A stretch of DNA of 64,000 bases from Pogonophryne albipinna (lineage: Eukaryota; Chordata; Actinopteri; Perciformes; Artedidraconidae): contig CM053260.1 of the NCBI GenBank assembly GCA_028583405.1, positions 21,266,569 through 21,330,568 of the forward strand. The letters run 5' to 3'. The position numbers and the translations under genes are program-made. Under the pieces are notes generated by a model that was given only the letters and a program-made list of their open reading frames with translations, ran no database searches and was not told the DNA's origin. This document shows, piece after piece, positions 1-17,400 of this stretch (position 1 is its first letter; every line of letters begins with the position of its first letter).

Positions 1-92
<92 letters not shown>

Positions 93-93
93 C
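1..93. repeat. (CA)n microsatellite, cut by the window start
   Basis: An uninterrupted CA dinucleotide run except for one CG near position 86. It begins at the window edge, so its true length is unknown. Confidence 0.98.
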
Positions 94-654
94 CTCATGA
101 GGCTGATCCTCTTGCTGTAGTCCTGTGTCTTGGATCCTCTATCCTGAGTTCTGGATTAAGTCGTGTACTTCGGGTCGTGGCTGAACCTGTCTCTGCGGTC
201 CTGCCTTGGGTCTCGTCATGCTGCTTCCCTGAAGGCTTCCACAGGATTGTAGCTGACATCCTCGTGGATTCATCTTCTTATTACAGACACATGCATTTCC
301 TAACATTCGGTCTATATGCTGTAAAATGTATTATCTCTTCGATTTACACACGGCATCTATTGCACGTCTGTCCGTCCTGGGAGAGGGATCCCTCCTCTGT
401 TGCTCTCCCTGAGGCTTCTCCCATTGTTTCCCCTTAAACTGTGAGTTTTCTCTGGACGTTTTTCCTTGTACGATGTGAGGGTCTAAGGATAGAGGGTCTC
501 GTTTTTCTCATACTGATATTCTGAACAATCTGTGCTGTTGTGTTTGCTGTAAAGTGTCTCTACTGTAGGCTAATTTTATTATATGTACAGCACTTTGGCT
601 CGACCAAAAATCGCTTATAAATGTGCTATATAAATAAAACTTGATTTGATTTGA
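94..654 (+). repeat. Retrotransposon 3'-end-like sequence with (TTGAT)n tail
   Basis: The right end (about 585-654) reads as a typical fish LINE/SINE 3' terminus: a 'tacagcactttgg' motif, a short spacer, 'gtgctatataaataaa', then a short repeated 'ttgat' tail. The upstream part resembles the untranslated 3' region of dispersed fish repeats. An open frame of 86 codons at 177-437 shows no recognisable domain and is not called as a gene. The family assignment rests on resemblance to known fish repeats, and the left boundary is unclear because it abuts the microsatellite. Confidence 0.5.
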
Positions 655-1413
<759 letters not shown>

Positions 1414-1786
1414 TTAAAGGTCCCCTATTATACTGTTTTTCATCAATATATTATAGGTCTCAGATATATACAAAACATGTCTCTGAAGTGTTTGGCTCCA
1501 AATGCCAAACAGATCATTGCAGCATCCCACAAACCCCTCTGTTTCAGCCCTGTTTCAAAAGTGATGATTCTCTGTCTGTTACTTGCCAAAACATCGTTAT
1601 GACATCATAAAGTGGCCAAAATCTGATCAGCTCATTTTCAGACAGGTTTTTTATATAAATGGATCAGGAGAAAAAGAGAGGGGGTATTTTTTTCTGAAAC
1701 TTGCAAAATCTCTTTACACAGAGGGGACACATGTTTATGTTTAAAAGACGTGACAAAGTGGATTTTGCATAATAGGTCCCCTTTAA
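1414..1786. mobile_element. TTAA-flanked miniature element (piggyBac- or Kolobok-type)
   Basis: The 373 bp segment is bounded by TTAA at 1414-1417 and 1783-1786. The ends just inside are AGGTCCCCTATTATAC on the left and, read inward on the other strand, AGGGGACCTATTATGC on the right, sharing CTATTAT after an inverted G/C block. TTAA target duplication is established for piggyBac and Kolobok transposons. There is no transposase inside, so this is a non-autonomous copy. Near-identical ends are very common in fish genomes. The superfamily call is inference because TTAA could occur by chance. Confidence 0.6.
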
Positions 1787-1956
1787 GTATTGTAAAACTT
1801 AAATGTAGCTAGAACACATGCCGTGTGTTGTACTGCTTTCCCTTTATACCCTGGAGTAAATATTGCACCCCCCTATTGTATAATACACATTCAGACTCCA
1901 TGCACAGAGAAGTCAGACTTCAGCCTCAGAATAATATATTTCTTGACACCTGCAAC

Positions 1957-2109
1957 CAGGGGCGCCGTAAGGGGGTGAAAAGTTAGGACGATTCTAAGGG
2001 CCCGTGACTGACAGGGGTCCAAACTATTTTAGAACATTAAGAAAAAAATCTTTAAGTAACCAATGTGATTATCTTTTCATGGGGCCCAAAATCCATGGCG
2101 GCGCCCCTG
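1957..2109. mobile_element. hAT-type MITE, 153 bp
   Basis: The termini are CAGGGGCGCCG and CGGCGCCCCTG, perfect inverted repeats of 11 bp in the canonical hAT CAGGG...CCCTG form. They are flanked by 8 bp direct repeats, CCTGCAAC (1949-1956) and CCTGCAAG (2110-2117), with one mismatch. An 8 bp target duplication is diagnostic of hAT. The interior is non-coding. Confidence 0.85.
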
Positions 2110-2117
2110 CCTGCAAG

Positions 2118-3044
2118 AAGCCTCCAAGGCAAACACACCAAGTTTGATTAAAACATGACCATAACAGGAAATTTGCAGTTGAAATCAAACTCGGCGCTGA
2201 GGTGAGATGCGGAGCGCTGAAGTCTGGCACTCATTTAGGGGAGAAGATTGATTGTCTTGGATTAAACAAACTCATCTCACATTTCATTTTGGACCTGTAG
2301 TAGGGACTCCCCTACTTAAAACGTCATATTAGATGGATTAAATATGAATTATATTTCAAAAAAGATATTTATTTGTGTCTTCTATCATACTGTTTAAAAG
2401 TGTTATTTCAAACTGGAGGAACATAACTCTAGCTGCCTTTCAGGTTTTTATGGACATGCATGCGTGCACTATTGTGTTTCTTCACCTGGCCGTTATATGT
2501 GTGTATGTCAACATGCATGAATGCACACATGCAGGCATGTGAATGAACATTTGTTCTGCGGGTTACTGACCCATTTGCAGGTGTGAATATGCCTGTGCGT
2601 GCCTGCAGACACGGACAGTACGCTGCAGTAAAGACACCATTTCCTGTGAGGTTTTCTCCCCCCCCCCTCCATCAGTAGCTTTAGTCCTCTTCCCTCTCTT
2701 TTTGACAGTAGAACAGACGGGAAATGCCTGCCTGATTGGAAAGATTAGTGAAGCCTCTGCCATCTGTTGAACAAAGATTTTAAGAAGATTGTTAGGAGAT
2801 ACATTCCCCTCTGCATGTGCTTTCTTAGATTTATATTGTCTCTGCAAAAAAAAAATACGATGGGTACTGCTGCAGGGAATGAAAGTGTCTGTTCGCTGAA
2901 ATTACCAAAATAAGTCTTAGAGTCTATAGCCATGCTAGCTGCTCTAGTTGCATTTTGATGCCTTGGTCCTAAAACAAAGTTTGGACATAAAATGTTTGCC
3001 CTTAAATGACATTTTGTATTTCCAGTGGTGATTGCAAGCTCCAC
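2118..3044. other. No recognisable gene
   Basis: Unique-looking sequence with a short run of C at 2661-2669 and scattered TG/CA-rich words. No exon with plausible splice sites and domain content was found. Confidence 0.5.
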
Positions 3045-3425
3045 CGGGTCTAACAGGTGAAGCCAACTCCTCTGGTTTCGAAAATAAGTCTGATTGTATC
3101 GAAGTCTATGAGAAAAGGACCCTTCTTTCTCACTGGATCTATTACCTCAAAAACATATGAACATTAAACGCTATTTCAAAGTCCTTTGAAATACTTGTTA
3201 TTGATATTGTAAAATAAGGTCCCATTAGAATAAAATAGATGATAAGGCAGCTTATGCTTTTGGGTTTACCTTGAGATTGACATTGTTCTAATGCTGTCTT
3301 GACATTTTTTTCTTTTTACAAGGAGTTTACAGTCCATGGAAGTAAATTATCATATTGTGTTTGTTCAGTTGTACTTCATTGACCGTGCCAATTGGAGATA
3401 TCATGGTGACTACGTCCACGTATAT
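3045..3425. repeat. Decayed dispersed repeat common in fish
   Basis: The words 'gaagccaactcctctggtttc', 'gtctatgagaaaa', 'attacctcaaaaacat', 'ggcagcttatgctttt', 'ttgagattgaca' and 'ggtgactacgtccacg' occur in the order I recall for a widespread fish interspersed repeat of uncertain class. No terminal repeats or coding capacity are visible. The boundaries are approximate and the identification is from memory. Confidence 0.4.
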
Positions 3426-7570
<4,145 letters not shown>

Positions 7571-7830
7571 ATTACATTACATTACATTGCATTTAGCTGA
7601 CGCTTTTATCCAAAGCGACTTACAATAAGTGCGTTCGACCAACAAAATACAAACTTGAAGAAAACAGAATCATATAAGTACATCAGGTTTCATAGAGCTA
7701 AAACATTTCAAGTGCTACTCAACTGGCTTTAGATAAGCCAGTCCTTTATTAGTATATAAGTGCTTTGTTAGTAATTCTAAGTGGAGTCGAAAGAGATGAG
7801 TTTTCAGTCTGCGCCAATGTTTTTTTACAG
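7571..7830 (-). repeat. SINE/LINE-derived repeat with TATCCAAAGCGACTTA tail
   Basis: The segment begins with (ATTAC)n-like tail units, then 'gctgacgcttttatccaaag' and 'cgacttacaataagtgc'. Read on the minus strand this is the 'gctttggataaaagcgtc' 3' tail shared by many fish SINEs and their partner L2-type LINEs. The following 200 bp to 'ttttcagtctgcg' match the rest of a common fish dispersed element as I remember it. The tail module recurs at 46537-46584 and 47578-47630. Confidence 0.6.
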
Positions 7831-8509
7831 TCCCCAATTTACCTAAATTCATCAAGATTTTTCCGCTTTTGGATTATTTTATCATTGTGGAGGCATGTGA
7901 GAAAAAAGGTTGACCACAGGATGAGTTCCTGTTTTTTGAATGCTCATTTTGGGGATGAAGTATTCCATGAGTGTGTGAACAGAGCAGTTTTGGCTGATGG
8001 AACTTCAAAAGAAATACCAAACTTAGAGAGCTGATCAAAGGTATTGCAGCTAGACAGGTCTGAGGTTTATTGAGGTAGGTTGTGTCTTTGAACATGAGAC
8101 ATCTGGACAAAGTATACTGCATCCTCCAATTCTTTATTTCCCTGGCCCTCCACCAATTGTGTCATTGTGGCACATCCACCTCCGATGTGCACCTTTCTCC
8201 TCTTGTTAAACAGCCGAAACTCATGAGCTTCTAACCGGGAGGAAAATTACCCCACACTCACGCATGAGTGCACTCAATCTGAGGCCAATATTGACTCACC
8301 TACTGCATGACAAACAATCCCTGTCGTACTTCACGAATAAAATAAATAATCAATTTTGTAATTTACAAAGGAAACTTCTTACGAGCAGACTTGAGACACA
8401 CAACCACACGCTCTGTCTAAGGTCACACACACACAAGTGTATCAATATTCTCTCCATGCCCTGACTCCCCATGTGTGTTTTTTGCAATGTTTGATATGCA
8501 GATTTATGA
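7831..8509. other. No recognisable gene
   Basis: Unique-looking sequence up to the hAT insertion. Short open frames overlap on both strands without recognisable domains. Confidence 0.45.
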
Positions 8510-8517
8510 GCCGCAGC

Positions 8518-9254
8518 CAGGGGCGGACTGGGGGGAAAAAGTGGCCCGGGGATTAATTGACAGACAGGCCCACTTATTTTGGACCATTATTCATATAGTA
8601 ATCACATTACCTGAGCCCTTGAGTTGCCTAGAGCAAAAATAGTTACGGCATATATTTAGTGATTTTAATGTTAACAGATCATTGATGCAATAACATTTTG
8701 ACCCAATTTGCCTGACTTGACGCATGGAATAAAGCATGGGCGTAGGAAGCATCCTCAATGTGGGTGAGACAATTTAACAGGGGGTGTGGGCAGGTGGTGG
8801 ACCTCACCTCCTCTAGGGGGGTCCGGGGGCATGCTCCCCCGGGACGATTTTTTTTTTTTTAAATGTTGAAGTTAAATGCATCAATCTGGTCCATTTTGAG
8901 AGCAAAATTAGGGACTAAATCTGGATACATCTCTCAACACCCATATGAAACAGAACTGTAAACAGATTTACTTTTTCTTTCAACATTTATTTGAACAGCA
9001 AGTGGAGGCAAAAGTGACTGCACCCAAAACAATAAACCTGCTAGCTAACTAGCCTAAACTCAGTAACAGAATGTGGGCAACACGTTCTTCTCCACAGCCG
9101 CGTAACCTCTGAGTCAGACGTCACTCACTTCCCCCTTTTCTATCCTACGGGTACAGCCACTCCCCCTGAACCCCGTTTCCCTGCCAACCGGCCCACGCAC
9201 AGCACCGGCCCACCGGGAAAACTCCCGGTATTCCCAATGGCCAGTCCGCCCCTT
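8518..9254 (+). mobile_element. Non-autonomous hAT element, 737 bp, copy A
   Basis: The left end is CAGGGGCGGACTGG and the right end CCAGTCCGCCCCTT (last base mutated from the expected G). The flanks are exact 8 bp direct repeats GCCGCAGC at 8510-8517 and 9255-9262, which fixes the boundaries and the hAT superfamily. The interior has no transposase. A second copy, inverted and enlarged, lies at 48095-50190. Shared internal landmarks include a short hairpin-like stretch 'tcctctaggggggtccgg'. Confidence 0.9.
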
Positions 9255-9262
9255 GCCGCAGC

Positions 9263-9876
9263 ACCTCAAAATGTTGCTGCTTGACTCATTCTTGGAAACC
9301 TTGAGGAAAACTGTTTTCCTTCACACCTAGGTGATGTGGTATAACCCCAGGAAGGACCGCACAAACTCTATGTATACTAGTATAACACATACTCTATCAT
9401 ATGTAACAACAACACATGGTGTGTGAGCTGAGCTGTGTTACTTTTTTGTATGCTTTGTTTTATCTATTTGCCTGTACAGCACTTTGGTCTGGAGGTTTAA
9501 AGTGCTTTATAAATAAAGTTGTATTGTATTGTATATAACCGCAAGCAGATACTAAGAAACACAGAAAGATAGTGAATGCAGTTTGGTAACCATTTTATTA
9601 TGTGCAAACAGTCATTGTCTAAGAGGCGTAAAACATTTGTAGAATTCCCGTTCAGATTGAGAAACGTTATCCTAAACAGTTAGGCCCTGTGAGTGAGCTC
9701 TGCAGCATACCACCAGGAACACGTAATTGCTCATATCAAGCTGATACAGATGCACAGAACTGCTGCAATCCAAGACTTTTCTGCCAAGAGCTCCGGCAAA
9801 CAACAGCAGCACCTGCCTGAAATCTGGGAGTGAGTGGAGCGTAATGCCTTGGCTTCAGTGAGGGGGATGTGTATTT

Positions 9877-9878
<2 letters not shown>
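9263..9878. repeat. LINE-like 3' tail at about 9470-9535 in unannotated DNA
   Basis: The words 'tgtacagcactttggtctgg', 'agtgctttataaataaag' and a 'ttgta' repeat tail form a second copy of the 3' terminus type seen at 585-654. No other feature is visible in this stretch. Confidence 0.45.

Positions 9879-9933
<55 letters not shown>
9879..9933. repeat. (GT)n microsatellite with one interruption
   Basis: A GT run to 9926, then A, then GTGTG. Confidence 0.97.
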
Positions 9934-9938
<5 letters not shown>

Positions 9939-12900
9939 GGATGTTCCTTCAGGACTGATCATGATGAAGCAGGACTTGCATTAGGTCATCAGTTCTGCTG
10001 GCGTCTCTGCAGCTGCTGGGCTTGACTGGTGGAGACATGTCCACATATGGAGGTTCTTACTGCAGACAAAATATTTAATATGAACCGCACTTTGCTCTGA
10101 ATTGGAACCAGAGATGTGACTTTCTGGGTCAGAATTTTGGAGGTTTGTTTTGCTCTCAATACTCTTTTTAACCACCGTCTATCAGTCTAACAACCGTTTG
10201 GCCTATGACTAAAATAACCATTAGTGGGTTTTCTTTTTCAGGTCATTATTTACAGACTGGTTAGCAAGTTCAGATGCAAGGATGGCGTTGAATTTGAGAG
10301 ATGATGTCCAACACTAAAATTGTTTCACTAGTAGTCTGTTTACCCACTCATTTTTAGCTAGCAGAAAGCAAAACCTTTTCCAACAATACCCAACGGCTTC
10401 CAAGATGCATTTCGGCCAATATGTTATGTCTCTTTAGTTCTTCACACGTTACCTGTATACAACCATAACCAACTCACAAACATTGGTCAACACTTCTCTG
10501 ACAAGAAAAAGCAAGCAATTGTATTTCCTTTAATGTATTACCTTGAGAGAATTTGAGAAAATGTGAGATTAACAGCATTGTAATGTCAAGTGTTGATGCA
10601 GTGAGTTCTTTTTTCAGTCAGGCTCAATTGAACCAGGAAACACACTGGCTCATCAGCAGTACGTCTGTTCACTGACTCATAATCCATATGCTCACAGCTC
10701 ATTAAACAAAACAACAACCACTCACAAACTCCTTTGTACCCCCACTTCCACACACAGTCAAACAGTACCAGTGCCATTGCTATTCCACAGAAGCTGCTGG
10801 GTGCGAATCTGTGCTGTGTTTAGCGAAGACAGATTGTGTATTTTGAGAGTGTATTGGGAGTACAGCAGGTCAATAAATATTTGATGACAGTGCCACCTCT
10901 CCTCAGCGCCCAAGCAGATGATCTCCTGACCTTCAGACACCCAGGGCCAGATGAATTATTAAGAGCAGAGCTGTCAGTCACGAGTGCCGGGCCAGGTCCA
11001 GGTGGAATAGAGAGGCAGGGCTATCTGTGATCACATCTCGCTCAGATGTCAATCTCTAGACCGCCACCTGCTGATTGGACACTTTGACCGAGAGGGAAAA
11101 GAGTTTCTGAGAGCTCAGCAGAATTATCTTTGTGATAAATTCACAATGTAAAGCTGATTAAGTATGGATAGATGGATTAAAGAGTGACCAATGTATGTTA
11201 AGAATAGAAAGTGTCTTTTTCATCTTTTCATATGATGATAGATGTATAAGAACTGACATCCGAGATTAATGGGATTCTTTCATCCTTTAGGAATGTATAC
11301 TGCATCTCATGGAAATCTTTTGATATGCCAAATGTCTTGATTGTCTTCTAAGAGACTTCTGTTTTTCATTATCCTCTTATTTCCTGCTTAGATATTTGCT
11401 ATTGCATAAATGTCTGATGTTTGATGAGATTATATGGTAAATGATTGTCTAGTGTTTTGCACATGGTGCGGAGTTCCTGTGAGGGACAGCAGACTATTGA
11501 ACTGATTGTGAACTGCTAAGCTTTGTTTGGGGTGGAGCCCTCCAGTTTCACCACTCAGCTGTTAGGCGCCGCTGTGTTTGTGCTAGCCCATATGGATTAA
11601 TCAATTAGTGTGTGCTGGCAAACGCCACTTTTGCTGAGAATGTTATTTTGTTTCCGCTTTTCGTTTATCTGTGTGTTTATCATGTATGCGTATCATTCTG
11701 TGTGGACTTGTGTGTATCCGTCAGCTGTGCTCCAGGAGGCTGCCTCAGCCCAGAGTAACCTTCTCGCATGAAGGTGTCGCATATGATACTTCCTCAGGCC
11801 TCAGCCTAACATCACCCGATCCCTCATCCAACACTCCAGCCTGATCCCTTCCATCCCTCTGTATTCCCTTTCTGCACTCCAACCACCACCTTCCCGCCAC
11901 CCCTTCCCTTTTCCCTGCACTGGACATTTAGTTGCCACCCCACCCTACTCTCTGCTCCACGTCTCCCAGCCCCAGCAACAGCTGGGCTCAACTTGCAGCT
12001 GATCGGCACTTTTGCTTTGTTTGGCTGTGCCTCCATGCTGTAGCTGGGTGACTGGGGACCGGGGCCAGCTTCTCTGTCCAGAGAAAGTTGTATCTCACAC
12101 TGAGACCTGACATAAGCTTAGCGGCTAATCTCAATAGAATTGTTTAACACAAATATAAAACAGTTTTTAAGGATGTGTTGATTAGCAGGACAAACACATG
12201 CGCTGCAACCCTGACTTAACGCAGAGGGGCTGCATGGGAGAACGCATTCATTCTGACCGAACATCAAAAGGACTCTACCCTGCCAACTTCTTGACAAGCA
12301 GATTTGGGAATATATGTCAGTAACAGACGACTCAAACAGAATCAGACCAGAAACAAGAGAGTTGTTTATGAATTACGAGCGATGTGACCTGCGTCATGTC
12401 AAGCGTCCTGCACCCTCCACCCAGGTGCCACCCCTCACGTAAACTAAACAGAGAATATCCAGAAACGCTTCTGACATGGACAAACTATGTGGGCTACGAA
12501 TGTCAAAGGGAAGCTCCTGAGTTCATATGTGAATAACACTGATCAATTTATCTCTTTTATTAATTTGTTACGATTGCTCAATTCTCAAAAATATGTGTCA
12601 TAAAAGAGGAAAGCATATCCCGATCAAGTGAATTACTTTATTGATCCTTTCTGAGTACTAACTGCACATTCAAACAAACCTTGCATGCATTTCAGAGTAA
12701 AAACATGCCTCCTTGAATGCATCTAATAAACCACATCTCTACCTTAAACTTACTATCTTGTCTTTCTGGCCAGCTTCAGTGCTGTTGACTGCAGGGTATC
12801 AACCACGATAAGCAGGGACAACAGCAGGGCATCTCATTTTCTCAGTGAGTTAAATGCTGGCAGGCCCACTTAATCAGATCTCCCGGGGGGACTGATTGGT

Positions 12901-14399
12901 TTAATGGTGCTTGTGAGTGACAGGTGACATTGTCGTTTTTCAAAGGCACGTCTCTTTGAGAAGAAATGGGTTGGCATGGTTGATACATGGCAGATTGCCT
13001 CTAGCTGTCATTGTGTGGTTTTAAAAAAAGGCTAAGGATGTTCCCCTTCTTGGATCTGACAAACTACATTAGAGCGAAATGGACTGAGCCTTATGGATTG
13101 GACTTCAGAAGAAGCAGATTGATATGACAATCACAAAATGAATGGTGGAAATGAATAGTGGATTTTTTGGGTCCTTGTGGTTTAGCATTCATGCTACGAG
13201 AAGGTTGAAGGAAGGGTATCATATTAATGTGATGTGTCCTTCAAGGAAGCTCTCCTGCATCCTTCAAATGTGCACTTTTATTTGCATGAAACCTCAGACA
13301 TTCACGCACGCACACGTACACTTGTTTGCAATGTTTAGAAATAATTCTCTTGTTGTTTGAGAGTGATTATCCTAGCATCAGCCTTATTGTGCCCAGCGGA
13401 CACACGTTTTGTGTTTATTTCAAACACACTGGCTCTACTGCCGTCTCTGCTATCTCAGAAATGGGCGTCAGGGGAGACATTCTGCTCAGGGCTTGGATTC
13501 TTATGGGTTTACTAAGTGAAAAGACAGGCCCTGCCAGGATTACTCCTCCACTTTACTGCAATGGATTTTCCAGTGACTGGACACTAGCATACAGTAAAGC
13601 TCTTTTATAGGCTGTTTGTAAGCTGTCAGCTCTTTTTTTGGACAAAGCCTCCACAAAAGATCAAGCTCAACACTGGTCTGTCTGCTTTCTAGATCTCTTG
13701 TATCTGGCAGGGGAAGACATATTTCATGTAACTTGTTATCAGCTGGGACCACAGAATAATTTGTCAATGTCTGATGTCTCGAGCAATGCATTGCTTTATG
13801 TACAAGGTCAGCAAAAAATTATCAGCCTTATCATTTTACCTCCATCAACGCTCAGCCGCTGTAATATAATCAAGTTAAAAACACAGGTGCTGAATATGAC
13901 TGATAGTCATATTCCGAAGTGTGTCCACTTTCATAACCCGTGAAGAAGACTTATGGCAGGTATCAGTCTCTTTGGCAAATGATCACCCCTACTATATCTT
14001 GCTTGATTTTCAAATTCATATTTCTCACTTTCTTGACGTCTCGTTAACACGTATCCCTATCCATCACTTTTCACCTTTACCATTTCTCATTTTCTCCAGT
14101 TGCTTTTCTATTCTCCCTTTCCCTCCTCTGTGTCTGTACCTCTGCTTCCTCTCTCTATTGCTGTGGCTCCTCATCATTTCACTCCACATGTTTGCTGGTG
14201 TGTGTCTCGCAGTCGCACCTGTGGGGTTTCAGATTCCTGCCTGTGCATGGAGAAACACTTATTTCACAATTAAACCGAGCACAACCTATTAGCACAAAGC
14301 CTGAGGGCACAGCCAAGGAGAGGCGGTGACAAATTGCCATTTGAATGGAGGAGGCCTTATTATGAGTGTATTCAGTGTTTGTTTATCTGTGACAATGCC
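9934..14399. other. Non-coding stretch, no gene recognised
   Basis: I find no exon with conserved-domain content. Two segments (about 11520-11640 and 12840-12960) have balanced composition and homeodomain-type words such as 'ggattaatcaattag' and 'ctgattggtttaat', as conserved non-coding elements often do, but conservation cannot be judged from one sequence. Positions 13800-14300 include pyrimidine-rich DNA. Confidence 0.4.
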
Positions 14400-14472
14400 A
14401 TGTCTTTTTATGCTGCTGCAACACAAAAACTTCCCAAATTGGGATCAATAAAGTTCTATCTTATCTTATCTA
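14400..14472 (+). repeat. LINE-like 3' tail with (TCTTA)n
   Basis: The words 'ctgctgcaacacaaaaactt', 'cccaaattgggatcaataaa' and repeated 'tctta' make up a common fish non-LTR retrotransposon 3' terminus. No coding part is attached. Confidence 0.5.
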
Positions 14473-17400
14473 GGGACAAGGAGTTTCAGCCTTCTCCCCA
14501 AATACATTACTGAGTAAATTCTCCTTACACTGGTTACAATTATTCTTCAACTTCAAAGGGCAGGATAATAAGACTCTCCTTGAACATTGATATCCACTCA
14601 TTTCATCACCCAATATCTAACTCCTGATAAATCAGTAATGTCTCTGTTCCAAAGGCCCTATATTTCAGGATAGTCATGAGAATACCAGAGTTACAGAAGA
14701 CGAATCCAAGAAACATACTTCATCTTGTATTTCCGTGGGAGGCTCTAGGAGAGAAACAGAGACGAGGAGAGAGATTGTGAAAAAGAGTTTGGCGGCTGTG
14801 ATGTTGAACTTTTCCCCAGTTCCACCTGGCTGCGGCGCAGGGCTTTTCAGCCACGACGGGCCCCTGGGATCTGGTGCTCAGCGGAGCAGACCACGGATAT
14901 GGGCTGTGATCCTGGGTGTGTATGTGTGTGTGTGTTTATATGTGTGTCTAGAGGGACAGCTGTCCAGCTCATCTTCCCCCCTTGCGGCCTGCTACATTTA
15001 TAATTAACCCAGATGACCAGGTGGCTATGTCCCTCTGTCCCTGCCAAGGCATGCTTCGTTCTGACCTCTGAACTTCTATCAGACATTCCTCAGCTCATAT
15101 TAACTGCTCATGTACTGCTTGGTTGACTAGACATCTCTGCCCTGGTTTGCAACAGTACAGTGGATACTTAATGAAAAAGTATACAAGATAGAGTCAGGGC
15201 ATCAGTTTGCTTCAAAATAAAATGCTTGTAGTCAATCTGAAACCCTGGCTCCCCAAAAAGTTTAACTTGAGTAGGAGGCTCCCTGAAATCCATTGTCGGG
15301 TCAAGGCAATAGCAAGTTATATTGCCACCTGCTACTCTCATTCCTATTCCCTTTGTGATGACAACTCGTGCAATGGTGCTCAACCAGTGGAGAATGCATT
15401 GTATTTGCACCATTGTGATAAGATTGTTGTTTCAATCCTTTTTTCCAGCTTTGACCAGGGAGGACCACTCTCAAAAGCCCAGATAAGATGCACATAGGCT
15501 GTATGGGTCCGGTGATCTGCCTGCAGGCTAACCTTCGACTTCTCCAGCACTCATGCTTCTATCCCAGCCATCCCTAACTCATCGCCCTATCCCCCTTCAT
15601 GTCATAGCCATGGTAACATTAAAGACTTTTCCAGATGTGTCTGGACATTTGGCTTACAAAAACAAACTGTGCAAAAGCTCCATGCAACCTTTCCTCCACA
15701 AATGTGTTCTTACAGCCAATGGAGCTGCCCACCAGTGTTCGGTCCAGAATAGGTTGAAGCTCACACATTCTCTGTGCCCTTCTTTCGTCGCCCTCATAAT
15801 GGTACAAGGGGGGGCTGAGGGCAGGACAGGGACCCAAGGTTAGCGAACAAGGCGTATCCAGTTTCTGTTGTGTAACAGCAATACCTCCAAGCTTCCTGTG
15901 CACATGTTCTGTGTAATGCTCATGTCCTGGTGATTGGGTGGGCCATTAGAGGACATGAGGCAAGTGAAACTCTACCTGATTAATTCTTCCTCCCACTGCT
16001 GCTGCTGCAAGTTGGAGCTGGACTTCAAAGTTGTCTAACAAGTGCAAGGAGATGAAGAGTTGATTGCCCTTCAAACACTGCTTCTTTGTTTGACCAGGGA
16101 ATTAAAGCTGACTTGGACATTTCTCATTTTCAGCCTTGCATTATTTCATATTGAACTCTATTCTGAGGTCATTCCGTTGGCACCTTGCTTGAAAACACAC
16201 AGGCATGATGCAGCAGAATGTGACCCTGTGTCCTGACACCTCTCTTTTTCCCTTCCAACACCTCCTCTGGGCTCCCTCCCCTTCCCCTCTCTCTAAAGGG
16301 CAGGGCCATGGCACACTAATCTCCCCATACCCGCTCTACCCTTCTGACTGCCCCACCCTGACCCCACCTCGCCTCACTGTGTTTGCTTTGGCACTTCACG
16401 GGACATCCGTCACAGCACCTGCCACTGCGGCCCGCAGCCTGCCTTCACCCATACTCCCTCAAGCGTGCTAAAGGGTGAGCCACGTGTCCCCAGCAACCTC
16501 TAAATGGGTGACAATACCACTGTCCTCGCCCGTCCGGATTAAGCACCGGTACAATCTGCTCCAAGGGGCGGGAGTGGGTCAGGCGTGAAAAGGGGAGAAA
16601 CCGGTGTATGTTGTTTTTAGCCCCCCCACATTCAAAAATATTTCTCTCTGTCCCAGCAAAGTAACACTGGGGGGAAGGTGAACAAGACCAGGGGTTTTAG
16701 TCAAGGCTAAAATACATTTAGCTTTTGTGACATTTGTGACTATTACGTATGAATTTCCATGACTAGATTCAATGCTGAATGATACAACATATCAGGATTT
16801 GGACCAAACAACATTTTAATTACTGAACACCATCCACCTAACACATAGGGTGGTCTACTTAAAAAATGGTCTTTCCATTGAATGGACGAGGTAAAAGAAG
16901 GCCTTTAGGGGCCTCTGTTGCTTTGTCCCTTTGTTGAAAGTAACCTAAAACAATGGTTGAACCCAGCACAGAGACTAGTCAAAATGACTGGCACCTCTTG
17001 ACACCTGCATCAAGGCCTCTTTGTGTAGGTATCCATATGTGCAGCGTAGTGGCCTTGCATCGGCCACAACTAGGCCAGACTGAAAAGGAGAGAAGCTGCT
17101 TTTGTCCTCATGGGTCTGTAATGGACTGATAGCATCGTGCTGACCTCCCTCCTTCCCCACCTGTTTCCCTTCCTCTCTTTATCCTGCTGGCTGTTAAAGG
17201 CCCCATTTAGGGCTGCTGATACTCTCAACCTTTGGCTATCAGCGACGGAGGGCCAGTGAGAGGTGCAGATTGTGTGCTGCGATAGATGAGGTAAGGGAGT
17301 GGGCAGAATACACAGTAAACCCTTGTTGTGAGTGAACACTGTCTTTAACTAGTGTTTCACATTCTGTAACATTATATGGTATGCATTTATTCTCAAAGAT

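Noticed and set aside
177..437. 86-codon frame near the window start
   Set aside because: It lies in retrotransposon-3'-end-like sequence, uses an alternative start and has no recognisable domain.
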